Part shown: in pieces, positions 1 to 7,108 of the stretch
How positions within the stretch are numbered: position 1 is the first letter of the stretch
How the letters are laid out: every line of letters begins with the position of its first letter
NCBI GenBank assembly: GCA_020028595.1
Contig: JAIBHQ010000093.1
Coordinates: 1-9,061, forward strand
DNA: 9,061 nucleotides
Origin: Nitrospirota bacterium
GTDB taxonomy: Bacteria > Nitrospirota > Nitrospiria > Nitrospirales > Nitrospiraceae
Direction: 5' to 3'
Translations under genes and position numbers: made by a program
Notes under the pieces: model-generated
Seen by the model: the letters and a program-made list of their open reading frames with translations, nothing else
What the model was told of the DNA's origin: nothing
Databases searched by the model: none

Positions 1-502
1 CCGTTCACGTAGACCACCTTGTTGTGGATTTGCACCACGTCGCCGGGCAGCCCCACGATGCGCTTGATAAAGTCCTTTTCCTCGTCTTCGGGATAGCGGA
101 ACACGATGACGTCGGCTCGCTGCGGCGGTCCGAATGCAACCAGGTTCGTGGTGGTATAGCATGTCATCGGTGGAAGCGCCATCTTGAAGCGGCACTCGCC
201 AGGCCATTGAATGCCATAGGACAGTTTGCTGACGAGAATGTGGTCACCGATCAGCAGCGTCGGGATCATGGATCCCGACGGAATCTTGAACGCCTGGACG
301 ATAAAGACGCGAATGACGAAGGCCAGCAGTATGGCCACGACGATGGCTTCCGCATACTCGCGCCAGAGCGGCTTGCGGCGCGAGATGGCCGTGTCGGAGC
401 CGGCCGTCTGATCGAGAGACGTGTCATGCGTGGCCGTATCGGCCGGCAGCTCTGCGGGACCGTCCATTGGCGTCGGCATGCGTGAGGGGTCCGGTTCGAG
501 CG

Positions 503-506
<4 letters not shown>
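1..506 (-). CDS. lepB: Signal peptidase I (leader peptidase), C-terminus cut by window edge
   Basis: This enzyme cuts signal peptides from exported proteins at the outer face of the inner membrane. 168 residues are visible. They start with about 50 hydrophilic, Pro/Thr/Asp-rich residues, then one membrane segment at about 53-73 ([19 protein letters not shown]). The catalytic box follows at about 76-84 (PSGSMIPTL, nucleophile Ser79), and the second box at about 147-156 ([10 protein letters not shown]) carries the general base Lys148. Both catalytic residues of the S26 family are therefore present; the remaining conserved boxes lie beyond position 1. The start ATG (506-504) overlaps the lepA stop as ATGA, so translation is probably coupled and lepA-lepB form one transcript. 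Between the Ser box and the strand ADVIVFRYP is an extra loop at about 100-123 with two cysteines (Cys105, Cys116) on the periplasmic side, which could form a disulfide. Internal Met10 or Met14 are less likely alternative starts. Identity is secure. Confidence 0.96.
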
Positions 507-2302
<1,796 letters not shown>

Positions 2303-2310
2303 GTCGTTGT

Positions 2311-2314
2311 TCCT
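2311..2314 (-). promoter_or_regulatory. Ribosome binding site deciding the lepA TTG start
   Basis: AGGA on the minus strand, 8 nt before the TTG at 2302-2300. It lies inside the predicted 22-nt 5' leader (transcription start near 2324). The in-frame ATGs at 2332 and 2374 lie at or upstream of the promoter -10 box. This is the main support for choosing TTG as the start. Confidence 0.7.
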
Positions 2315-2330
2315 GCTGACGATTTGGATC

Positions 2331-2359
2331 ATTATAGGCGTTGGACTTCCGGTTGTCAA
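2331..2359 (-). promoter_or_regulatory. Consensus sigma-70 promoter for lepA-lepB
   Basis: On the minus strand TTGACA (2359-2354), a 17-bp spacer and TATAAT (2336-2331) match the housekeeping sigma consensus at all 12 positions with ideal spacing. The predicted start is an A near 2324, giving a leader of about 22 nt. The -35 box shares five base pairs (2354-2358) with the -35 box of the divergent bioA promoter. Confidence 0.85.
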
Positions 2360-2381
2360 AGCCGTGTCCGGCACTTATAAT
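2353..2381 (+). promoter_or_regulatory. Sigma-70 promoter for bioA, divergent from and overlapping the lepA promoter
   Basis: On the plus strand TTGTCA (2353-2358), a 17-bp spacer and TATAAT (2376-2381) match the consensus at 11 of 12 positions. The predicted start is A2388, giving a leader of about 37 nt before the bioA ATG. The 7-bp element TTGTCAA (2353-2359) serves as -35 box in both directions, so one polymerase at either promoter should exclude the other. Confidence 0.8.
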
Positions 2382-2424
2382 CCGCTGACGCGCGCCGGTT
2401 TCAATACGACACGCAAAAATTTGC

Positions 2425-3792
2425 ATGGCATCACAACGGCGACATCGGCAGCTGGCCAATTGGGATCGAAAGTTCCTCTGGCATCCCTTCACGCAGATGC
2501 ACGAATGGGAACAGGAGGACCCGCTGATCATCGAGCGCGCGAAGGGCGCGTATCTCTACGGCACGGACGGGCGGAAATATCTCGATGGCGTGTCATCCAT
2601 CTGGCTCACGGTTCATGGACACCGGCATCCGGCGCTCGACCGCGCGTTGCGCACACAATCGGGGAAAATGGCGCACAGTACGCTCCTTGGACTCTCGCAT
2701 CCCCCGGCGATCGAACTGGCGCGGGAACTGATTCGCATCGCTCCGCGCGGGCTCACGCGTGTGTTTTATTCCGACGATGGCTCGACGGCGATGGAGGTCG
2801 CGCTCAAGATGGCGGTGCAATACTGGCAACAGCGCACTCCCGGCATCGGATCCAAACGGACGTTCCTGCATCTGCAGCTCAGCTATCACGGCGATACCGC
2901 CGGCGCCATGAGCGTGGGCGGGATTGATTTGTTCCACCGGCGCTTTCGCCCGCTCCTCTTCCCGACCGTTGCGGCGGAACCACCCTACTGCTATCGCTGT
3001 CCGCTCAACCTGACCTTTCCTTCCTGCAAGATGGCCTGCCTGGATCCGATCGAGCGCATCCTCAAACAGCGGCATCGCGACATCGCCGGACTGGTCATCG
3101 AGCCACTGGTCCAGGCGGCCGCCGGCATGATTACAGCACCGGCCGGCTACCTGACGCGTCTCCGCCGGTTATGCACCACTTACAAGGTGCTGCTCATTGC
3201 CGACGAAGTGGCGACGGGGTTCGGACGGACCGGACGCATGTTTGCCTGCGACCACGAAGGGGTCACGCCCGATTTGATGGCGATCAGTAAAGGCCTGACC
3301 GGCGGCTATATGCCGCTGGCGGCCACGCTGGCGACCGAAAAGATCTACCGGGGTTTTCTCGGACGCTACGACGAGTGGAGAACGTTTTTTCACGGGCATA
3401 GTTATACGGGCAATCCGCTGGGCTGCGCGGTGGCTCTGGCGAACCTGGCCGTGTTTCGTAAAGAGCGGACGCTGGCGCGCCTGCAACCGAAAATCGCAGC
3501 GATGGCCCGCCTGCTGCGATCGTTCAAGGATCTGCCTCATGTCGGTGAAATCAGGCAGCGGGGATTCATGGCGGGGATCGAGCTGGTCCGGGATCGCAGC
3601 ACCAAAGCCCCCTACCCGCTTGGACAACGGATCGGGCAGCGGGTGGTGCTGGAGGCGCGCCGGCACGGGCTGTTTCTTCGTCCCCTGGGCAATGTGATCG
3701 TCCTGATGCCGCCGCTGACGGTCACGGTGCGCGAGTTGACCCGCATGGTGACGATCGTTCGTGAATCCATTTGCATGGTGACCAAGTCATGA
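2425..3792 (+). CDS. bioA: Adenosylmethionine-8-amino-7-oxononanoate aminotransferase (DAPA synthase)
   Basis: This PLP enzyme converts 7-keto-8-aminopelargonate to 7,8-diaminopelargonate in cytoplasmic biotin synthesis. The amino donor is usually S-adenosylmethionine; some relatives use lysine. The 455 residues match the family length. Visible marks are LWHPFTQM near 18-25, SSIWLTVHGHRHP near 57-69, the SYHGDT segment at 153-158, IADEVATGFGRTG at 258-270 with the cofactor-binding Asp260, and the Schiff-base Lys289 in AISKGLTGGYMPLAATL. WHPFTQM and SYHGDT separate BioA from other class-III aminotransferases. A cysteine cluster (Cys189, 192, 201, 205; CX2C-X8-CX3C) sits in the loop after 185, and I recall a similar loop in some other bacterial BioA proteins. 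The ATG at 2425 has no clear Shine-Dalgarno sequence, but no better in-frame start is nearby. No other biotin gene is in the window, so bioA appears to stand alone. The donor cannot be settled from sequence alone. Confidence 0.93.
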   Translation: MASQRRHRQLANWDRKFLWHPFTQMHEWEQEDPLIIERAKGAYLYGTDGRKYLDGVSSIWLTVHGHRHPALDRALRTQSGKMAHSTLLGLSHPPAIELARELIRIAPRGLTRVFYSDDGSTAMEVALKMAVQYWQQRTPGIGSKRTFLHLQLSYHGDTAGAMSVGGIDLFHRRFRPLLFPTVAAEPPYCYRCPLNLTFPSCKMACLDPIERILKQRHRDIAGLVIEPLVQAAAGMITAPAGYLTRLRRLCTTYKVLLIADEVATGFGRTGRMFACDHEGVTPDLMAISKGLTGGYMPLAATLATEKIYRGFLGRYDEWRTFFHGHSYTGNPLGCAVALANLAVFRKERTLARLQPKIAAMARLLRSFKDLPHVGEIRQRGFMAGIELVRDRSTKAPYPLGQRIGQRVVLEARRHGLFLRPLGNVIVLMPPLTVTVRELTRMVTIVRESICMVTKS

Positions 3793-3851
3793 TCCCCGCT
3801 CGCATACAGGCTCAAGTTATCGTTTTTCTGTCCGGGAAATCCGTAGTGGGG

Positions 3852-3857
3852 TATACT
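3852..3857 (+). promoter_or_regulatory. Probable -10 box of the GH15 gene promoter
   Basis: TATACT lies 32 nt before the GH15 start codon, in the 97-bp gap after bioA. It sits inside a near-palindrome, GGGGTATACTCC (3848-3859, one mismatched pair), which could be an operator. No good -35 hexamer stands 16-18 bp upstream (the region reads TTCTGTCCGG), so activator dependence or a weak promoter is possible. Confidence 0.4.
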
Positions 3858-3879
3858 CCGGGGCCAGAAATTGGAGCCT

Positions 3880-3883
3880 GAGG
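3880..3883 (+). promoter_or_regulatory. Ribosome binding site of the GH15 gene
   Basis: GAGG ends 6 nt before the ATG at 3890. It supports that start, which also gives the N-terminus MPRDLPLGNGSLLV expected for this GH15 group. Confidence 0.6.
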
Positions 3884-3889
3884 CACAAC

Positions 3890-5740
3890 ATGCCGCGTGA
3901 TCTTCCCCTGGGAAACGGATCGCTGCTCGTCACCTTCGATCAGACCTACCAGCTTCGCGATCTCTATTGGCCGCACGTCGGGCTCGAAGTCTGTCACGAC
4001 GCAGTCGACTTCCATGAGAACCTCTACGTGCGCCGCATCAACGTGACGAGCACGGCGAGGCAGGAGATCGATGTCCGTCTGTTCTTCCACCTGGATTTGA
4101 ACATTTCGTCGCACGAAGTCGGCGACACCGCCTACTACGAACCGGAGCGACGGAGTGTCTATCATTACAAGGGCGCGCGCTGGTTTCTCGTCAATGCCGC
4201 GACGCCGGGCAAGCAAGCGACGGACGCCAGGGATACCGTCGAGGGCTGGCACGTCGGCCTGCAGCAGTGGGCATGCGGCCACAAAGGCGTGAACAATCTG
4301 CAGGGAACGTGGAAGGATGCCGAGGATGGGCACCTCTCCGGCAATCCCATCGCGCAGGGGTCGGTGGACTCGACGGTGGGCGTGCACGTGCGCGTGAAGC
4401 CAGGCGAGACGCAAGCCGCCTACTATTGGATTGCCGTCGGGACCAACTTTGAAGAAGTGACCCGCATCAATCGCTCCGTGCGGCACCGTGGGCCCTGGAG
4501 CTTTCTGGACCGGACGGCGGCCTACTGGAAGCTCTGGCTGGCGTCCCACCGGCCCGACTTTGCCGACCTGCCCGGCGAGATCGTCCGGCTCCATCAATTG
4601 AGCCTGCTGGTGATCAGGACGCAGGTGGACAACGATGGCGCGATCATTGCGGCGAACGATTCCGATATCGCCTCCGCCGTCCGTGACACCTACTCCTATA
4701 TGTGGCCGCGCGACGGCGCCCTGGTGGCGCACGCGCTGGACCGGTCGGGGTATTTATGGAGCCCCAGGGTATTTTACCGGTTCTGCCGCGATGTGCTGAG
4801 CAAGGAAGGGTATCTGCTCCACAAGTACAATCCGGACGGCACGCTGGCGTCGAGCTGGCATCCCTGGGTGCGTGAAGGGCAGAAAGATTTGCCGATCCAG
4901 GAAGACGAAACGGCGCTTGTGCTGTGGGCGCTCTGGCATCACTTTGAGGAGTGGAAAGACGTCGAGTATATCAAGCCCCTCTACCGGTCCTTGATTGTTC
5001 GCGCAGCCGACTTTCTTGTCGCGTATCGCCATGCGGATACCGGATTGCCGAAAACTTCGTATGATTTGTGGGAGGAGCGGCGCGGTGTGCTGGCCTTCAC
5101 CGTCTCGGCGGTCTGGGCCGGCTTGACGGCGGCGGCGAACTTCGCGAAAGCGTTCGGTGAGATGGACGCGGCGGAGCGGTATTTCAAGGCGGCCGAGCAG
5201 ATGAAGGCCGGCGCAGAATCCGTTCTCTACCATCCGGAGCTGAAACGGTTCGTGCGAATGGCCAACCGTAATGAAGACAAGAGCTGGGAGCACGATCGGA
5301 CGATCGACTCCTCGATGTACGGGCTCTGGTATTTCGGGATGTTTGCGCCGGATGATCCCCGGATCGTGCGGACGATGGAGGCGATTCGGGAGAAACTTAC
5401 GGTCAGGACGGCAGTGGGCGGCATTGCGCGCTACGAGAACGACTACTACCACCAGCAGAGCCAGGATATCGCCACTGTGCCGGGCAATCCCTGGTTCATC
5501 TGCACCCTCTGGATGGCGGAGTGGATGATTGCAACGGCAAAGACGCGCGCAGATTTAAAACCTGTCGTCGCACTGCTCGAATGGTGCGTGCAGCATGGGC
5601 TGCCGTCCGGCGTGCTGGCGGAACAGGTTCATCCGTACAGCCACGCTCCGCTGTCCGTTTCTCCCCTCACCTGGAGCCATGCGACCTTCGTGCTGGCTGT
5701 CCGGGAATACATCGAGAAGTGGACATCACTGCCGAAATGA
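3890..5740 (+). CDS. Glycoside hydrolase family 15 (glucoamylase-like), shortened N-terminal domain
   Basis: GH15 enzymes are inverting exo-acting hydrolases that release glucose from alpha-glucans; some members act on trehalose or isomalto-sugars, so substrate is uncertain. The 616-residue protein has no signal peptide and is probably cytoplasmic, suggesting turnover of storage glucan. An N-terminal beta-sandwich region (about 1-215) precedes the (alpha/alpha)6 barrel (about 225-610). Barrel marks include YMWPRDG at 270-276, LPIQEDETALVLWALW at 334-349, the general-acid segment SYDLWEER (Glu395/Glu396) and the general-base segment VLAEQVHP (Glu578). The catalytic pair therefore looks intact. 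The N-terminus reads PHVG at 28-31 and continues directly with LEVCHDAVDFHENL. From memory of the family, about 60 residues (GVW.DG..W and following strands) normally lie between these motifs, and relatives are near 650-680 aa. The gene follows bioA by 97 bp with its own promoter-like box and ends 5 bp from the convergent SAM-hydrolase gene. Confidence 0.9.
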   Translation: MPRDLPLGNGSLLVTFDQTYQLRDLYWPHVGLEVCHDAVDFHENLYVRRINVTSTARQEIDVRLFFHLDLNISSHEVGDTAYYEPERRSVYHYKGARWFLVNAATPGKQATDARDTVEGWHVGLQQWACGHKGVNNLQGTWKDAEDGHLSGNPIAQGSVDSTVGVHVRVKPGETQAAYYWIAVGTNFEEVTRINRSVRHRGPWSFLDRTAAYWKLWLASHRPDFADLPGEIVRLHQLSLLVIRTQVDNDGAIIAANDSDIASAVRDTYSYMWPRDGALVAHALDRSGYLWSPRVFYRFCRDVLSKEGYLLHKYNPDGTLASSWHPWVREGQKDLPIQEDETALVLWALWHHFEEWKDVEYIKPLYRSLIVRAADFLVAYRHADTGLPKTSYDLWEERRGVLAFTVSAVWAGLTAAANFAKAFGEMDAAERYFKAAEQMKAGAESVLYHPELKRFVRMANRNEDKSWEHDRTIDSSMYGLWYFGMFAPDDPRIVRTMEAIREKLTVRTAVGGIARYENDYYHQQSQDIATVPGNPWFICTLWMAEWMIATAKTRADLKPVVALLEWCVQHGLPSGVLAEQVHPYSHAPLSVSPLTWSHATFVLAVREYIEKWTSLPK

Positions 5741-5745
5741 CAGGA

Positions 5746-6546
5746 TCAGAGGACCTCGATCTTTCCCCCACGCCCTAATTTCAGCCTGTTCGCGGCGCTG
5801 CCTTCCTTGACGAAGACTTCGACCTGGCCGTTGCTGTTGATCAGCGCGTGAGGGGCATCGGCGGAGCCCTGACTGTAGTTTTTGAGTAGGCCGTCGATCG
5901 TCACGCCGCCGATTCGAATGGACACATCGGAACGCCTGGTCCTGCCCTGCACGTCTTTAATGTGAAATGGCGTGAGGTTCGAGATCAAGTTCCCAAAGCG
6001 GTCCACGTACACGATTGTTCCGGCCAGCGCACCCCCCTGCCATGCCGGTTCGGGCAGCGGCAATTTCACATAATCCTGGATCAGCTTGCCGTAGGAGCCT
6101 GGCTGTTGGCCCCTGGTGAGCCACGCGGCCGCCGGCGCGAACAGATCGCGCCCGTCGAAGGTCGTGCCTTCGGAATCCAGACGATATTGCTTGTTCTCGA
6201 TCTGGCGGACTTCGACGTCCGTTTCCTCCTGATAGATGTAGCTCAGCAGCCCATTGTCGGGCGCCACGAAGAAATGGCGTGATGTCGTCACCAGGAGCGG
6301 CCTCCGCAGGCTGCCGACGCCGGGATCGACCACCGCGACGTGCACGGTGCCGTCTGGAAAGTATTTGCAGGACGCTTTCAAGAGATACGCCGCGTCTTCG
6401 ATTTGATGCGGCGCGACATTGTGCGAGAGATCCACGATCCGGGCTTGCGGATTGATCCCCAGGATCACGCCTTTCATGCTGGCGACAAAGTAGTCACGGT
6501 CGCCGAAATCGGTCAGCAGTGTGATGACGGAAATGGCGGCTGGCAT
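5746..6546 (-). CDS. S-adenosylmethionine hydroxide adenosyltransferase (SAM hydrolase, DUF62 family)
   Basis: Family members split S-adenosylmethionine into adenosine and methionine with water as nucleophile and are related to the fluorinase and chlorinase. The 266 residues are the usual length. Seen are LLTDFGDRDYFVASMKGVI (10-28), VAVVDPGVGSLRR (70-82, Asp74 and Arg81), VAPDNGLL (94-101), TTFDGRDLFAPAAAWL (128-143) and, in the C-terminal beta domain, VDRFGNLISN (181-190). The family's Asp-Arg-His triad is represented by Asp74 and Arg81 with the expected 7-residue spacing. However, the FHGRD histidine is Asp131 here. The ATG lies 1 nt after the greA stop (TGA C ATG) with no strong Shine-Dalgarno sequence, so translation is probably coupled to greA as the last gene of a carB-greA operon. 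It lacks the insertion loop of true fluorinases, so halogenation is not expected. Biological role in this context is unknown. Confidence 0.9.
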   Translation of the reverse strand: MPAAISVITLLTDFGDRDYFVASMKGVILGINPQARIVDLSHNVAPHQIEDAAYLLKASCKYFPDGTVHVAVVDPGVGSLRRPLLVTTSRHFFVAPDNGLLSYIYQEETDVEVRQIENKQYRLDSEGTTFDGRDLFAPAAAWLTRGQQPGSYGKLIQDYVKLPLPEPAWQGGALAGTIVYVDRFGNLISNLTPFHIKDVQGRTRRSDVSIRIGGVTIDGLLKNYSQGSADAPHALINSNGQVEVFVKEGSAANRLKLGRGGKIEVL

Positions 6547-6547
6547 G

Positions 6548-7024
6548 TCAGAGATCGTCGAAACGGATTTCGATCACTTCATACTCGACGACTTTGGCGG
6601 GGGTGGTGACGGGTACCTGATCACCGACACGTTTGCCGATCAGAGCCTTGCCAACCGGCGACTGGACCGAGATCTTGCCATCCTTGAGATCGGCCTCATC
6701 CTGGCCGACCAGCTTGTATTGTTTTTTCTGTTTGGCATCCAATTCCACGAGGAGGACGGTGGCGCCGAAGACGACCGTGTCGCTCGTCCGGCCTGCGGTT
6801 TCGATGATCCGCGCGTCGGCAAGTTTATTCTCCAATTCCTTGATCCGGGACTCGATGAAGCCCTGGCGTTCCTTCGCGGCGTCGTATTCCGCGTTTTCGC
6901 TCAAGTCGCCGTGCGAGCGGGCTTCGGCGATGGCCTCGATCACTTTCGCGCGTTCGACTTTCTTGAGGCGGCTCAGTTCGGCGGTGAGCGCTTCATGGCC
7001 TTTCTTGGTGATCGGTGTCGGCAT
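6548..7024 (-). CDS. greA: Transcription elongation factor GreA
   Basis: GreA enters the RNA polymerase secondary channel and stimulates cleavage of backtracked RNA, rescuing stalled complexes. The 158 residues match the family. The N-terminal antiparallel coiled coil runs over about 10-75 with the tip motif [16 protein letters not shown]; acidic residues Asp40 and Glu43 correspond to the magnesium-chelating pair. The C-terminal FKBP-like domain has the typical [18 protein letters not shown] near 122-139. The ATG at 7024 is preceded by a strong Shine-Dalgarno sequence (AGGAG, 5-nt spacing). It follows carB after 82 bp that fold into a hairpin, and its stop codon lies 1 nt before the SAM-hydrolase start. 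carB-greA adjacency is known in pseudomonads and other bacteria. Confidence 0.97.
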   Translation of the reverse strand: MPTPITKKGHEALTAELSRLKKVERAKVIEAIAEARSHGDLSENAEYDAAKERQGFIESRIKELENKLADARIIETAGRTSDTVVFGATVLLVELDAKQKKQYKLVGQDEADLKDGKISVQSPVGKALIGKRVGDQVPVTTPAKVVEYEVIEIRFDDL

Positions 7025-7029
7025 TGCCT

Positions 7030-7034
7030 CTCCT
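7030..7034 (-). promoter_or_regulatory. Strong ribosome binding site of greA
   Basis: AGGAG (part of AGGAGAGG) 5 nt before the greA ATG. It begins 7 nt downstream of the base of the carB-greA hairpin, so greA can initiate independently of carB translation. Confidence 0.8.
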
Positions 7035-7041
7035 GAAAAGA

Positions 7042-7108
7042 AGCCCTCAGCGGTCAGCTTTCAGCAGTCAGATCGGAGCTGATTGCTGAAGGCTGATAGC
7101 TGAAGGCT
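7042..7108 (-). repeat. Long imperfect hairpin built from 7-bp repeats between carB and greA
   Basis: Two 30-nt arms (7042-7071 and 7079-7108) are inverted copies matching at 25 of 30 positions around a 7-nt loop. Each arm is also a degenerate 7-bp tandem array. On the plus strand the left arm reads TCAGCGG, TCAGCTT, TCAGCAG, TCAG; the right arm reads GCTGAAG, GCTGATA, GCTGAAG. The outer end overlaps the carB TAG stop (7109-7107). In the carB-to-greA direction the stem is followed by a weak T-rich run (TTCTTTTC) and then the greA ribosome site. It could act as a partial terminator, an RNA-processing or stability element, or simply be a dispersed repeat; sequence alone does not decide. Confidence 0.8.

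Noticed and set aside
2353..2381. Possible BirA biotin operator at the bioA promoter
   Set aside because: I looked for the long-spaced TTGTTAAC/GTTAACAA dyad; only a single TTGTCAA that serves as the shared -35 is present, with no second half-site.
3793..3845. Possible terminator after bioA (run of T near 3823-3827)
   Set aside because: The T run is not preceded by a convincing GC stem, so I do not call a Rho-independent terminator.
3812..4732. 306-codon minus-strand ORF antisense to the GH15 gene
   Set aside because: It lies over strongly conserved GH15 sequence in the other strand; its protein is Arg/Pro/Val-rich with no recognisable motif, as expected for a shadow frame in GC-rich DNA.
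4754..5452. 232-codon minus-strand ORF antisense to the GH15 catalytic barrel
   Set aside because: Shadow of the coding strand; no domain signature and no ribosome binding site noticed.
5746..6546. Fluorinase or chlorinase activity for the DUF62 gene
   Set aside because: No fluorinase-type insertion loop is seen, length and context fit the common SAM-hydrolase group, and carB-greA neighbours do not suggest organohalogen synthesis.
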